Shown: positions 8,499 to 16,070, numbered from the stretch's first letter. The stretch is 64,000 nt of DNA from Martelella sp. AD-3 (GCF_001578105.1 NZ_CP014275.1:1922001-1986000), one strand, 5' to 3'. Numbers and translations: made by a program. The notes: generated by a model from the letters alone, not told the origin.

Positions 8499-9856
8499 TC
8501 GGCGGCGACCAGGTTCGGTTGAAGGTGGATGCGGCCGGACTCGTTTTCCACCGACCAGGGTCGCCTTATGCCGCCGAGTGCTTCCGCCGCAGCGAGGCCC
8601 GACTGTAACCCGTCCTCGTGAAAGCCGCTGCCGAAATGCGCGCCGCAATACCAGACATTGCCGCGTCCCTGGATCCGCCAGAGGTCGCGCTGGGCCTCGA
8701 TCGCGCCGCGGTCGAAGAGGGGATGGGTATAGGTGTAGCGGGCATGGACTGCATCCTCACGGATGGGCTCGGCCGGATTGAGTGTCACGAACAGCGGATA
8801 GTCCTCATCGATATTCTGCAGCCGGTTCATCCAGTAGGTCACGCACAGCGAGATGTCGTCGGCCCTCTTTCGCTCGAGATAGTTCCAGCTCGACCAGACC
8901 TTGCGGCGCCTCGGCATCTGCCTTGCGTCACTGTGCAGATAAGCATCGTTGACGGTGTAGCGAAAGGCCGAGAGAAGCCTTTTCTCGGTTTCGCCGGCAT
9001 CCGCCAGCATGGCAAGCGCCTGGTCGCCATGCGTTGCGACCACGACGGCGTCGAATTCCGGTTCCTCGCCGTGATCGAGCGTCAGGCGCACGCCGGTGTC
9101 GATACGATGGATCTGCCGGACCGGGGTCGAAAGGCGGATATCGCCGTTGATCTGCTCCAGCATGCGCGTGACGTAACTCCGGCTGCCGCCCGACACCGTG
9201 CGCCACTGGGGCCTGTCGACGAGCGTCAGAAGCCCGTGACTTTCAAAGAAACGGGTGAAGGCGGCCAGAGGGTAGGCGCGCATCTGATCGGCCGTGGTCG
9301 ACCATATCGCCGCGCCCATCGGCAGGATGTGATCTTCGACAAAGCGTCTGGAATAGCCCTTGGCATCGAGATAGTCGCCAAGCGTCAGTTGAAGTCCGGA
9401 GGTTTCCTTCGCCGCTGCCGGCGCCTCCCGATAGAAGCGGAAGATATCATAGACCATCCGCCAGAAGCTGAAGCGCAGGATATTGGACTTCTGCGCCAGC
9501 ATGGTGGCGATGTTGGTGCCGCCATATTCGAATGCGCCGTTGTTGAGCGAGGCCGAGAACGACATGTCCGAATCCTCCGTGGCCACGCCGAGATGGGAGA
9601 ACAGGGCGGTGAGGTTCGGATAGTTGCGTTCGTTGTAGACGATGAAGCCTGTGTCGACGGGGATGTGCCGGCCGTCAATGACCGCATCGGCGGTGTTCGA
9701 ATGGCCGCCGGGGCGGCTGTCGGCCTCGAACAGCGTGACATGGGCGGATTTGCTCAGGAGCCATGCCGCCGAGAGGCCGGAAATGCCCGAGCCGATGACG
9801 GCAATCTTCCTGTCGGCGCGGAACTTCCGGTGGGCCTTGTCCAGCGTGTGATGCAT
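8495..9856 (-). CDS. COG2907-type FAD/NAD(P)-binding oxidoreductase
   Basis: Flavoprotein of the amine-oxidase/COG2907 family, 453 residues. The N-terminal Rossmann motif IGSGISGLSAAWLL puts GxGxxG at about 22-27, followed by an acidic strand end and RPGGHSNT, the FAD-contacting signature. The C-terminal part has WYCGAHFGSGFHEDGLQSG, the second FAD segment of the family. The frame is open to 9943, but the ATG at 9856 has GAGGA upstream and lies 30 bases after the -10 of the leftward ECF promoter at 9886-9915. First gene of a three-gene overlapping leftward operon. Likely oxidises or desaturates lipid acyl chains together with its neighbours (inference). Confidence 0.88.
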   Translation of the reverse strand: MHHTLDKAHRKFRADRKIAVIGSGISGLSAAWLLSKSAHVTLFEADSRPGGHSNTADAVIDGRHIPVDTGFIVYNERNYPNLTALFSHLGVATEDSDMSFSASLNNGAFEYGGTNIATMLAQKSNILRFSFWRMVYDIFRFYREAPAAAKETSGLQLTLGDYLDAKGYSRRFVEDHILPMGAAIWSTTADQMRAYPLAAFTRFFESHGLLTLVDRPQWRTVSGGSRSYVTRMLEQINGDIRLSTPVRQIHRIDTGVRLTLDHGEEPEFDAVVVATHGDQALAMLADAGETEKRLLSAFRYTVNDAYLHSDARQMPRRRKVWSSWNYLERKRADDISLCVTYWMNRLQNIDEDYPLFVTLNPAEPIREDAVHARYTYTHPLFDRGAIEAQRDLWRIQGRGNVWYCGAHFGSGFHEDGLQSGLAAAEALGGIRRPWSVENESGRIHLQPNLVAAE

Positions 9857-9885
9857 GCGCGGTTTTCCTCTGTTCTTTGCCCTGA

Positions 9886-9915
9886 ATAACGTCTCCGACA
9901 GCCGGACGGATTGAA
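9886..9915 (-). promoter_or_regulatory. ECF-type promoter for the flavoprotein-DUF1365-CFA operon
   Basis: On the minus strand TTCAATCC (9915-9908), a 16-base spacer and CGTTAT (9891-9886) form a promoter-like pair. The same two boxes with the same spacing occur on the plus strand at 9939-9968 in front of the sigma gene. The ATCC / CGT(T)A pattern resembles elements used by RpoE-type sigma factors paired with ChrR. The start codon at 9856 leaves a leader of about 24 bases with a ribosome site. Promoter use is inferred. Confidence 0.7.
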
Positions 9916-9938
9916 ATCGGAAGAAATTTGTTGGAACC

Positions 9939-9968
9939 TTCAATCCGGTTGGAAAACCGCGCCGTTAT
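9939..9968 (+). promoter_or_regulatory. ECF-type autoregulatory promoter of the sigma-chrR operon
   Basis: TTCAATCC (9939-9946), 16-base spacer, CGTTAT (9963-9968). It is identical in both boxes and in spacing to the divergent promoter at 9886-9915; the spacers differ in sequence, so the match is in the recognition elements. Transcription would start near 9974-9976, which argues against using the ATG at 9976 as the sigma-factor start unless the message is leaderless. Confidence 0.7.
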
Positions 9969-10047
9969 AGCTGGCATGACAGACCTTGCTCATCATATGC
10001 CGGCCGCCGGCTCGGTTTCCAGCGCCGCCCGCTCCAGGGCGGCACCC

Positions 10048-10647
10048 ATGATCGTGGGACTGCGGATGCCAAAGTCGAAAGGCCCAGCCTTGCCGGAAAT
10101 GACGGCCGAAGAAATGACGCTCTGTCTGGTGCGAACCGGACGGTCGCGCGATGTCGCCTCCTTCGAGCGCCTGTTCGTCCATTTCGGTCCGCGCATCCGC
10201 AGCTTCATGCTGAAGCGCGCGCTCGACGGACAACTGGCCGAGGAACTGATGCAGGAGACCATGATGATGGTCTGGCGCAAGGCCGCGCTGTTCGATCCGC
10301 AGCGCGGCAATGCGTCGGCCTGGGTCTTCACCCTTGCCCGCAATGTGATGATCGACAACCTGCGCAAGGCAAAACGTCCCGAGTTCGATCCGACCGATCC
10401 CGCTTTCGTGCCGGATGCCCCGGAGACGCCGGACATCAATTACGAACAGGATGAAACTGCCGTACGGATCCGGCAGGCGCTGGCCACCTTGCCGGAGGAA
10501 CAGGCAGAGTTGCTGCGCATGTCGTTTTTCGAGGATATTTCACACAGCATGATCGCCGAAAAGACCAATCTGCCTCTCGGGACCGTGAAGTCCCGGATCC
10601 GGGCCGCGTTTTCGAGACTGAAAGCGGCGCTTGGAGAAGACCGATGA
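10048..10647 (+). CDS. ECF RNA polymerase sigma factor, RpoE/ChrR-partnered type
   Basis: Sigma-70 family ECF factor, about 199 residues from this start. Region 2 is visible (FGPRIRSFMLKRALDG, then EELMQETMMMVWRKAALFD and AWVFTLARNVMIDNLRK); region 4 has the helix-turn-helix ISHSMIAEKTNLPLGTVKSR near the C-terminus. The frame is open to 9928. ATG 9976 would coincide with the predicted transcription start. ATG 10048 has AGGGCGG six bases upstream and is preferred; 10066 and 10099 are alternatives, the last giving the usual family length. The stop overlaps the chrR start as ATGA. The partner ChrR marks it as a sigma factor held inactive until singlet oxygen or a similar stress. Confidence 0.9.
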   Translation: MIVGLRMPKSKGPALPEMTAEEMTLCLVRTGRSRDVASFERLFVHFGPRIRSFMLKRALDGQLAEELMQETMMMVWRKAALFDPQRGNASAWVFTLARNVMIDNLRKAKRPEFDPTDPAFVPDAPETPDINYEQDETAVRIRQALATLPEEQAELLRMSFFEDISHSMIAEKTNLPLGTVKSRIRAAFSRLKAALGEDR

Positions 10648-11321
10648 CCCCGATCACTCACCACATCTCTGATGCCCTGTTGCTTGAGTATGCCGCCGGA
10701 ACGCTGGAGGAAGGCTGGAGCCTTGCGGTTGCCACCCATCTCGCGCTCTGCCCGGACTGCCGCAAGCGCCTTGCGCTGATGGAGGCCGCAGGCGGCGCGC
10801 TGATCGAGAGCCTCGAGCCGGAAACGACGCCCGAGCGCGAGCGCGAGAGCTGGGAGGCCATGCTGCAGCGGCTGAAGGCAGAGCCGGCGGAAGAACCCGC
10901 TGCCGCCCCGCAACGGCCCGTAGGCGACGCCGATGTCGACCGCGCGATACCCGAGCCGCTGCGCTCCTATATCGGCGGCTCGCTGGAGGCGGTCGAATGG
11001 CGCCGCCTCGGCATTGGCGCAGCGCAATACCAGGTGCCCGTCGACGGCGATCTCAATGTGCGCCTGCTGCGCGTCGGGCCCGGCCGGCCCCTGCCTGAAC
11101 ACGGCCATGGCGGCCGCGAGCTGACGCTGATCCTGAAGGGCTGCTATCGCTGCGATGGCGAGGCTTTCGGGCCCGGCGACTTCGACGAGGAGGACGAGGA
11201 GACGGTGCACGAGCCGGTGGTGACGCCGGATGGCGAATGCATCTGTCTGATCGTGACAGACGCGCCCCTGAAATTCAAAAGCCGGATGATGCGCGTCGTC
11301 CAGCCGTTTCTCGGGATCTGA
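10644..11321 (+). CDS. chrR: ChrR-type zinc-cupin anti-sigma factor
   Basis: Anti-sigma factor that holds the preceding sigma factor, 225 residues in two domains. The N-terminal zinc-binding anti-sigma domain has H6/H7 and HLALCPDC with H32, C36 and C39. The C-terminal cupin has H153, H155, E159 and H189; the H-x-H-x3-E spacing and the gap of 30 to the last histidine match the metal site described for Rhodobacter ChrR. Translation is coupled to the sigma gene by an ATGA overlap, which suits stoichiometric production. In Rhodobacter the cupin domain senses singlet oxygen and releases sigma-E; the same role here is inferred. Confidence 0.92.
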   Translation: MTPITHHISDALLLEYAAGTLEEGWSLAVATHLALCPDCRKRLALMEAAGGALIESLEPETTPERERESWEAMLQRLKAEPAEEPAAAPQRPVGDADVDRAIPEPLRSYIGGSLEAVEWRRLGIGAAQYQVPVDGDLNVRLLRVGPGRPLPEHGHGGRELTLILKGCYRCDGEAFGPGDFDEEDEETVHEPVVTPDGECICLIVTDAPLKFKSRMMRVVQPFLGI

Positions 11322-11331
11322 GGATGCGTCG

Positions 11332-11751
11332 ATGACCCGCTACCTGATTGCCTTCGCCGTCATGGCCGCCTGTTTCTCGGTTCTTGACTTCATCTGGCTC
11401 GGCACGGTCGCTTTCAGCTTCTACGAGGCGCATATCGGCCAGTTGCTGCTGCCTTCTCCGAATTGGACCGCCGGTTTAAGTTTCTACTTCATGTACTTGA
11501 TCGGCATATATTATTTTGTTGTTTATCCCGGCGTGAAAGCGCGCTCCTGGCGCAAGAGCCTCGTCAATGGCGCGGCGTTCGGCTTCATCGCCTACGGCAC
11601 CTATGATCTTACCAACATGGCAACGCTGAAGGACTGGTCCTGGGCCGTTGTCGGCGTGGACATGGCCTGGGGCACGTTCGCGACCGGCCTGACCGGCTTC
11701 CTCAGCACCTTTGCGACAGGGCGGATCATGGCGCGCCGCGCGCAAACTTGA
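11332..11751 (+). CDS. DUF2177 family membrane protein
   Basis: Small integral membrane protein of 139 residues with four hydrophobic segments (about 5-25, 47-67, 78-95, 110-130). It carries conserved DFIWLG and YGTYDLTNMATLKDW motifs that place it in DUF2177. Function unknown. It begins ten bases after chrR and is probably the third gene of the sigma operon. Genes of this family are often found with ECF sigma, CFA-like and COG2907 genes, so a membrane stress role is plausible (inference). Confidence 0.85.
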   Translation: MTRYLIAFAVMAACFSVLDFIWLGTVAFSFYEAHIGQLLLPSPNWTAGLSFYFMYLIGIYYFVVYPGVKARSWRKSLVNGAAFGFIAYGTYDLTNMATLKDWSWAVVGVDMAWGTFATGLTGFLSTFATGRIMARRAQT

Positions 11752-11805
11752 CTCGGGCGCGTCCGTGGCGTTCAAACGGCTGACCGTTTCACCACGCAGA
11801 ATGTC

Positions 11806-12417
11806 ATGTTCAAGCTCACCCGACCCGCGACAGCCGAGCGCGAAATCAAGAAGAGCCGGTTTGCGACCATTGCCGCGCCGATTGCCGACGAGGCATCGGC
11901 CAGGGCCTTCATCGCGGAGAATGCCTTCGCCGACGCCAGCCACAATTGCTGGGCCTGGCGGATTGGCGCAGACTATCGTTTCTCCGATGACGGGGAGCCG
12001 GGCGGGACCGCCGGCAGGCCGATCCTGCAGGCAATCGAGGGGCAGGAACTCGACAATGTCGTCGTCGTCGTATCGCGCTGGTTCGGCGGCGTGAAGCTCG
12101 GCACGGGCGGGTTGGCGCGCGCCTATGGCGGCAGCGCCGCGGAATGCCTGCGCGAGGCGGAAAAGGAAGAGATCATCCCGACCACCGCGCTCGCCGTCGC
12201 GATCGCCTTCACCGATCTGGCGCTGGTCGAGTCGCGGCTCGAAGCCTTCGACGACATCGTCACGGCCGCGCGGGATTTTGACGCAAACGGCGCGGTGTTC
12301 CGCCTCGTTGTCCCCGACAAGAGGCTCGTGCCGCTCGCCGAATTACTGCGCGACCTGACGAACGGCCGCGCCGTGATTGATCCGGACATTCTGGCTGATC
12401 GCTCCCTTTCCACCTAA
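11806..12417 (+). CDS. YigZ/IMPACT family protein
   Basis: 203-residue protein of the YigZ/UPF0029 family. The N-terminal IMPACT domain carries SHNCWAWRIG, SDDGEPGGTAGRP and SRWFGGVKLGTGGLARAY, the family's hallmark runs; the C-terminal 70 residues form the smaller ferredoxin-like domain. Relatives are linked to translation or stress control, but the bacterial role is not settled. The ATG at 11806 gives the usual length. It stands alone between the DUF2177 gene and the lipoprotein gene, with 54 bases before it. Confidence 0.88.
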   Translation: MFKLTRPATAEREIKKSRFATIAAPIADEASARAFIAENAFADASHNCWAWRIGADYRFSDDGEPGGTAGRPILQAIEGQELDNVVVVVSRWFGGVKLGTGGLARAYGGSAAECLREAEKEEIIPTTALAVAIAFTDLALVESRLEAFDDIVTAARDFDANGAVFRLVVPDKRLVPLAELLRDLTNGRAVIDPDILADRSLST

Positions 12418-12553
12418 AAAAACTCGGTTCCGCCGCTTTCTTCCGCGAGCGCCGGGCCTATTTAGCCTATGGTGATGAGGCGCTGCGGGAGCCGGTGTGG
12501 TTTGCGCGGCGTTTTGACCGATCGATTTCTCTTTTCCGACAGAGGTGACCTTG

Positions 12554-12889
12554 ATGCGCATGACTGCCCCCATTCTCGCTCTCGCCGTGCTTGCCGCCGG
12601 CTGCACCCAGCGCTCCGAAACGATCGGCGCCATGCCCGTCTCGCCGGGCGAATACGAGGGCGCGAGCTGCGCGCAGCTCGCTTCGCTGATGGTCTCGGAA
12701 AAGGACAGGCTGGAAGAGCTCTCGCGCCTGCAGGACGAGGAAATCGTCGGCGATTTCCGGGTGATGGGCGCAAATCTGGGCGCGGTGGCGGCCGAGGGCG
12801 CGGGCAACCAGGAAAACGCGATCGCCTATGCCAAGGGCAAGGTCAACGCGATCGACATCGCCATGCGCCGCAAGGGCTGCGCGATGTGA
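12554..12889 (+). CDS. Small lipoprotein, hypothetical
   Basis: 111-residue secreted lipoprotein. It starts MRMTAPILALAVLAAGCTQ: basic residue, hydrophobic core and lipobox LAAGC, with the lipidated cysteine near residue 17. The mature part is hydrophilic and mostly helical by composition, with a second cysteine pair (ASCAQL and RKGCAM) that could form a disulfide. An upstream GTG at 12545 is possible, but AGAGGTG before the ATG at 12554 favours this start. Function unknown; a short cell-envelope lipoprotein of a type common in Rhizobiales. Confidence 0.75.
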   Translation: MRMTAPILALAVLAAGCTQRSETIGAMPVSPGEYEGASCAQLASLMVSEKDRLEELSRLQDEEIVGDFRVMGANLGAVAAEGAGNQENAIAYAKGKVNAIDIAMRRKGCAM

Positions 12890-12996
12890 GCATCGCGCCC
12901 GGCGCGCGATGATGCGATGCGCCGGGCGGCCTGCCTTGGCGGATCGCATCCTTGTGTGTAGAAGAGGGCGACGCAGCGGAAAAGGCAGAGAATTGC

Positions 12997-14106
12997 ATGA
13001 CATCGGCAGGCGAACCGGAGGGGGAACGCCCCGAGGCTGAGGCCTCTTCCGGAAAGGCGCGCGGGGCGGCCCCCTGGCTCTGGCCCGGGCTGATCGCCGC
13101 CTCCGCCGCCCTTGTCGTGCTGCTTTCCCTTGCCGGCCTTCCGGCCGCTCTGCTGCTCGGGCCGATGCTCTCGGCCATTGCCTTCTCCTTTTTCGGTTTT
13201 CGCATCGCCGTGCCGCGCGCGCCCTTCAGCCTGGCCCAGGGCCTCGTCGGGCTGCTGATCGCGCGGACCATGACATGGCCGGTGGTGCAGGAGATCGGCC
13301 ATGACTGGGCGATTTTCGCCGCCGGGGTGCTGTCCGTGGTCTTTGCCGCCGTCGCCCTTGGCTGGCTTCTGGCGCGGTTCCGGGTGCTGCCGGGAACGAC
13401 GGCGATCTGGGGCGCCTTTCCGGGTGCCGCCACGGTGATGACGCTGATGTCCGGCTCCTTCGGGGCGGATATGCGGCTCGTCGCCTTCATGCAATATACC
13501 CGCGTCGTCATCGTCACCATCGTTGCCGCCACCATTGCCCGGCTCTGGACCGGAGCCGGCGGCGGGGGCGCGCCCGAGCCCATCCTCTGGCTGGCGGCGC
13601 CGGACTGGCAGGCGCTGCTGCAGACGCTCCTGCTCGTCGTCATCGGCGTCGTCATCGGCCGCCGCTCGGGCCTTCCGGCGGGCGCGATGATCGTGCCGGT
13701 GATCATCGGATCGGCGCTCAATGTTGCGGGCCTCGTGACAATCGAGCTGCCGCAGCCGCTGCTGGCCGCCTCCTATGCGCTGGTCGGCTGGGCGATCGGC
13801 GCGCGTTTCGACCGCGACGTCATCCGCCATGCCAGCCGGGCGCTGCCGCGCGTGCTCGCCTCCATCTTCGCGCTCGTGGCGATTTGCGCCGTGTTCGCCT
13901 TTCTGCTGGTGGAATTCGCCGGCATCGATCCGCTGTCCGCCTATCTCGCCACCAGCCCCGGCGGCGCGGATGCGGTTGCCATCATCTCCGCCTCGACCGA
14001 TGTCGACATCGCCTTCGTCATGTCGATGCAGATCGCCCGTTTCTTCTTCGTCATGGCGCTCGGGCCGATGCTGGCGCGCTTTGTCGCCAGGCGGAGCCAT
14101 TTTTAG
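12997..14106 (+). CDS. AbrB family (ammonia monooxygenase-like) membrane protein
   Basis: Polytopic membrane protein of 369 residues related to the AbrB/DUF3429-like 'putative ammonia monooxygenase' transport family (COG3180). About ten membrane segments arise from two similar halves; LLLGPMLSAI near the first and PAGAMIVPVIIGSALN in the second are the repeat hallmarks. The C-terminus has TSPGGADAVAIISA. The N-terminal 28 residues are hydrophilic. The open frame extends to 12952, but the ATG at 12997 has a purine-rich GGCAGAG before it and excludes the odd leader. Despite the legacy name there is no oxygenase evidence; a permease role is likely but unproved. Confidence 0.8.
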   Translation: MTSAGEPEGERPEAEASSGKARGAAPWLWPGLIAASAALVVLLSLAGLPAALLLGPMLSAIAFSFFGFRIAVPRAPFSLAQGLVGLLIARTMTWPVVQEIGHDWAIFAAGVLSVVFAAVALGWLLARFRVLPGTTAIWGAFPGAATVMTLMSGSFGADMRLVAFMQYTRVVIVTIVAATIARLWTGAGGGGAPEPILWLAAPDWQALLQTLLLVVIGVVIGRRSGLPAGAMIVPVIIGSALNVAGLVTIELPQPLLAASYALVGWAIGARFDRDVIRHASRALPRVLASIFALVAICAVFAFLLVEFAGIDPLSAYLATSPGGADAVAIISASTDVDIAFVMSMQIARFFFVMALGPMLARFVARRSHF

Positions 14107-14191
14107 GATAAAGCGCAAATAGCGTTGTCGGCCGCGGACGATCGGGTTAGCCTCAGTCAACCAATAAACAGGGTCAGGCGGAGGATATCCC

Positions 14192-15169
14192 ATGTGCACG
14201 CGCATCTTCTATGAAACCGGAACGTCAACCTACATCACCGGGCGCTCGATGGACTGGCGCGACGTGACCATGCAGTCCGACCTCTGGGTGTTTCCACGCG
14301 GGATGGCCCGCAATGGCGGGGTGGGCGAGGGCTCGGCGACATGGACCTCGAAATATGGCTCGGTGATCGTCGCGATCTACAATCTCGCCACCTCCGACGG
14401 CATGAACGAGGCGGGCCTTGCCGGCAACATGCTCTATCTGGTGGAATCGTCCTATGGCGATCCGGCCGCGCGGGCAAAGCCGCTGATCTCGGTCGGCGCC
14501 TGGCTGCAATACATGCTCGACAATTTCGCGACCGTCGCGGAAGCGGCCGAGGCCATGGCCGACGACCCGCTGACGGTGATCACCGGCGAGGCGCCCAACG
14601 GCGCGCCGGCGACCGTGCATCTGGCGCTTTCCGATGCCTCCGGCGACAGCGCGATCTTCGAATTCGTCGGCGGCAAGCTCACCATCCATCACGGCCGCGA
14701 CTATCGCGTGATGACCAATTCGCCGACCTATGACCAGCAGCTTGCCATCAACGGCTACTGGAACCTCGTCGGCGGCAAGAGTTTTCTTCCGGGCACGGTG
14801 AACGCTGCCGACCGCTTCGCCCGCGCCAGCTACAACCTGAAATCCGCAACGCCGCTGAAGGACCGCCGCGCCGCACTCGCCTCCGTGTTCTCGCAGGTGC
14901 GCGCGATCTCGACCCCGCTCGGCATGTCCGACCCCGAAAAACCCAACATCGCCTCCACCCTCTGGCGCACCGTCGCCGAACACGACCACCGCCGCTACTA
15001 TTTCGACTCCGTCATCAACCCTTCGGTGTTCTGGGTCGATCTTGCGGATTTCGACCTCTCCGAGGGGGCTCCGGCGAAGACGCTGGGGCTGAGCGATCCG
15101 GCGCTGCCGGGCGGGGATGTCGCGGGGCTGATGAAAGCGGCGGCGCCGTTTGAGTTTCTGGTGCCTTGA
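14192..15169 (+). CDS. Linear amide C-N hydrolase, choloylglycine hydrolase family
   Basis: Ntn-type hydrolase of 325 residues related to bile-salt hydrolases, penicillin V acylases and acylhomoserine-lactone acylases. Cys2 follows the initiator Met directly and becomes the nucleophile once Met is removed. R18 and D21 in GRSMDWRD, N176 in MTNSPTYDQQL and an arginine in ADRFARASY fit the family's active-site set. No signal peptide is seen, so it is cytoplasmic or exported by another route. GGAGGA precedes the ATG. A broken second copy of its last 70 codons lies downstream (15424-15657). The substrate cannot be told from sequence. Confidence 0.88.
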   Translation: MCTRIFYETGTSTYITGRSMDWRDVTMQSDLWVFPRGMARNGGVGEGSATWTSKYGSVIVAIYNLATSDGMNEAGLAGNMLYLVESSYGDPAARAKPLISVGAWLQYMLDNFATVAEAAEAMADDPLTVITGEAPNGAPATVHLALSDASGDSAIFEFVGGKLTIHHGRDYRVMTNSPTYDQQLAINGYWNLVGGKSFLPGTVNAADRFARASYNLKSATPLKDRRAALASVFSQVRAISTPLGMSDPEKPNIASTLWRTVAEHDHRRYYFDSVINPSVFWVDLADFDLSEGAPAKTLGLSDPALPGGDVAGLMKAAAPFEFLVP

Positions 15170-15232
15170 GTGGGCACGGCGGACGCGCAGCAAACCGCTG
15201 ATGTTGCCGCCTACCAAAAACCTCCCAGCCCA

Positions 15233-15290
15233 CAATCTCTCCCCTTGAGGGAGAGATGCCCCGACAGGGGCAGAGAGGGGTGAACCCTTT
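15233..15290. repeat. Intergenic palindromic repeat, copy A
   Basis: Contains two short hairpins in a row: CTCTCCC-CTTGA-GGGAGAG and GCCCC-GACA-GGGGC, followed by AGAGAGGGGTG. The same element occurs inverted at 15324-15372 and directly again at 15722-15779. It resembles the two-palindrome intergenic mosaic elements known in rhizobia; family identity not verified. Confidence 0.7.
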
Positions 15291-15323
15291 CCGAGAGCAC
15301 GGCGTTTGCGGCGTATGCCCGAT

Positions 15324-15372
15324 ACCCCTCTCTGTCGCGTTCGCGACATCTCCCCCTCAAGGGGGGAGATTG
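15324..15372. repeat. Intergenic palindromic repeat, copy B (inverted)
   Basis: Reverse-complement version of the element at 15233-15290, with diverged hairpins: TGTCGC-GTTC-GCGACA and CTCCCCC-TCAA-GGGGGGAG. Arms are conserved as base pairs while the sequence differs, which suggests selection on structure. Confidence 0.65.
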
Positions 15373-15423
15373 GTGGCGGTCAGGTCGTACAAATCGCGTC
15401 GTGAGAACCAGCCTGAGGCTCCA

Positions 15424-15657
15424 GAAAACCCAACCGCGCCTTCACCCTCTGGCGCACCGTCGCCGAACATGACCACCGCCGCGACTATTTCGACAGCGTC
15501 ATCAACCCGTCGGTGTTCCGGGTGGATCTCAAGGATTTCGATCTCTCCGAGCGGGCTCCGGCGAAGACGCTGGGGCTGAACGATCCGGCCCTGCCGGGCG
15601 GGGACGTTGCGGGGCTGATGAAAGCGGCGGCGCCGTTTGAGTTTCTGGTGCCGTGAG
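15424..15657 (+). pseudogene. Truncated second copy of the linear-amide hydrolase 3' end
   Basis: In one frame this stretch encodes about the last 70 residues of the hydrolase at 14192 (TLWRTVAEHDH..., ending MKAAAPFEFLVP and a stop) with scattered substitutions such as SVFRVDLKDFD for SVFWVDLADFD. There is no start codon or N-terminal domain, so it cannot make the enzyme. The homology starts at GAAAACCCAAC (15424, matching 14936) and continues past the stop through the repeat, at an offset of about 487-489 bases. It is the relic of a tandem duplication or a mostly deleted paralogue. Confidence 0.85.
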
Positions 15658-15721
15658 AGGGGCGGGGTGGACGGTCCAGCCAACCGCTGATGCTGCCGCC
15701 TCCCAAAAACCTCCCAGCCCA

Positions 15722-15779
15722 CAATCTCTCCCCTTGAGGGAGAGATGCCCCGACAGGGGCAGAGAGGGGTGAACCCTTT
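15722..15779. repeat. Intergenic palindromic repeat, copy C
   Basis: Near-identical to copy A (15233-15290), including both hairpins, and lying in the same position relative to the broken hydrolase copy as copy A does to the intact gene. It was therefore carried along in the duplication. Confidence 0.7.
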
Positions 15780-15867
15780 AGCCGGCCTGTTCACAGGAAT
15801 AGGGGGCCATTCGCCCAGAAGGTCTTACACCGTGCGCCGGTGCTTGCCACTGATGCTATCACCTCTC

Positions 15868-15897
15868 CGCGTCATCCTCGGGCTTGACCCGAGGATC
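15868..15897. repeat. 30-bp inverted repeat, left copy
   Basis: Itself a hairpin (ATCCTCGGG-CTTGA-CCCGAGGAT) and a perfect 30-base reverse complement of 15990-16019. The core CTCGGGCTTGACCCGAG type is a widespread extragenic palindrome in alphaproteobacteria. The two copies frame 92 bases with no gene. Confidence 0.75.
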
Positions 15898-15989
15898 TAA
15901 GCACCTCTCCCAACGAGAAGCGCGAGCGGATTTGCGTAAGTACCTCACCTCAGATAAGCCGCAAGCTCCTGTCGCCTCAGACGTGATTG

Positions 15990-16019
15990 GATCCTCGGGT
16001 CAAGCCCGAGGATGACGCG
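15990..16019. repeat. 30-bp inverted repeat, right copy
   Basis: Exact reverse complement of 15868-15897 over 30 bases, no mismatch. It lies just beyond the terminator of the gcv operon. Confidence 0.75.
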
Positions 16020-16040
16020 GAAGTGTGGCGAGGCTTTCCG

Positions 16041-16070
16041 CAAAACGAAGGCCGACGTTTCCGCCGGCCT
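16041..16070 (-). terminator. Rho-independent terminator of the gcv operon
   Basis: Read leftward, AGGCCGGCG-GAAA-CGTCGGCCT forms a 9-bp stem (one G-T pair) with a GAAA tetraloop, followed by TCGTTTTG. It lies 37 bases after the gcvP stop and matches the expected form of an intrinsic terminator. Confidence 0.8.

Noticed and set aside
9933..9966. EcfG-type general stress promoter (GGAAC...CGTT) before the sigma gene
   Set aside because: GGAAC at 9933 and CGTT at 9963 are too far apart; the TTCAATCC-N16-CGTTAT pair repeated on the other strand explains the site better.
12826..14205. 459-codon minus-strand frame opposite the AbrB-family gene
   Set aside because: Gly/Asp/Arg/His-rich antisense string without motifs; the plus-strand product has the AbrB repeats.
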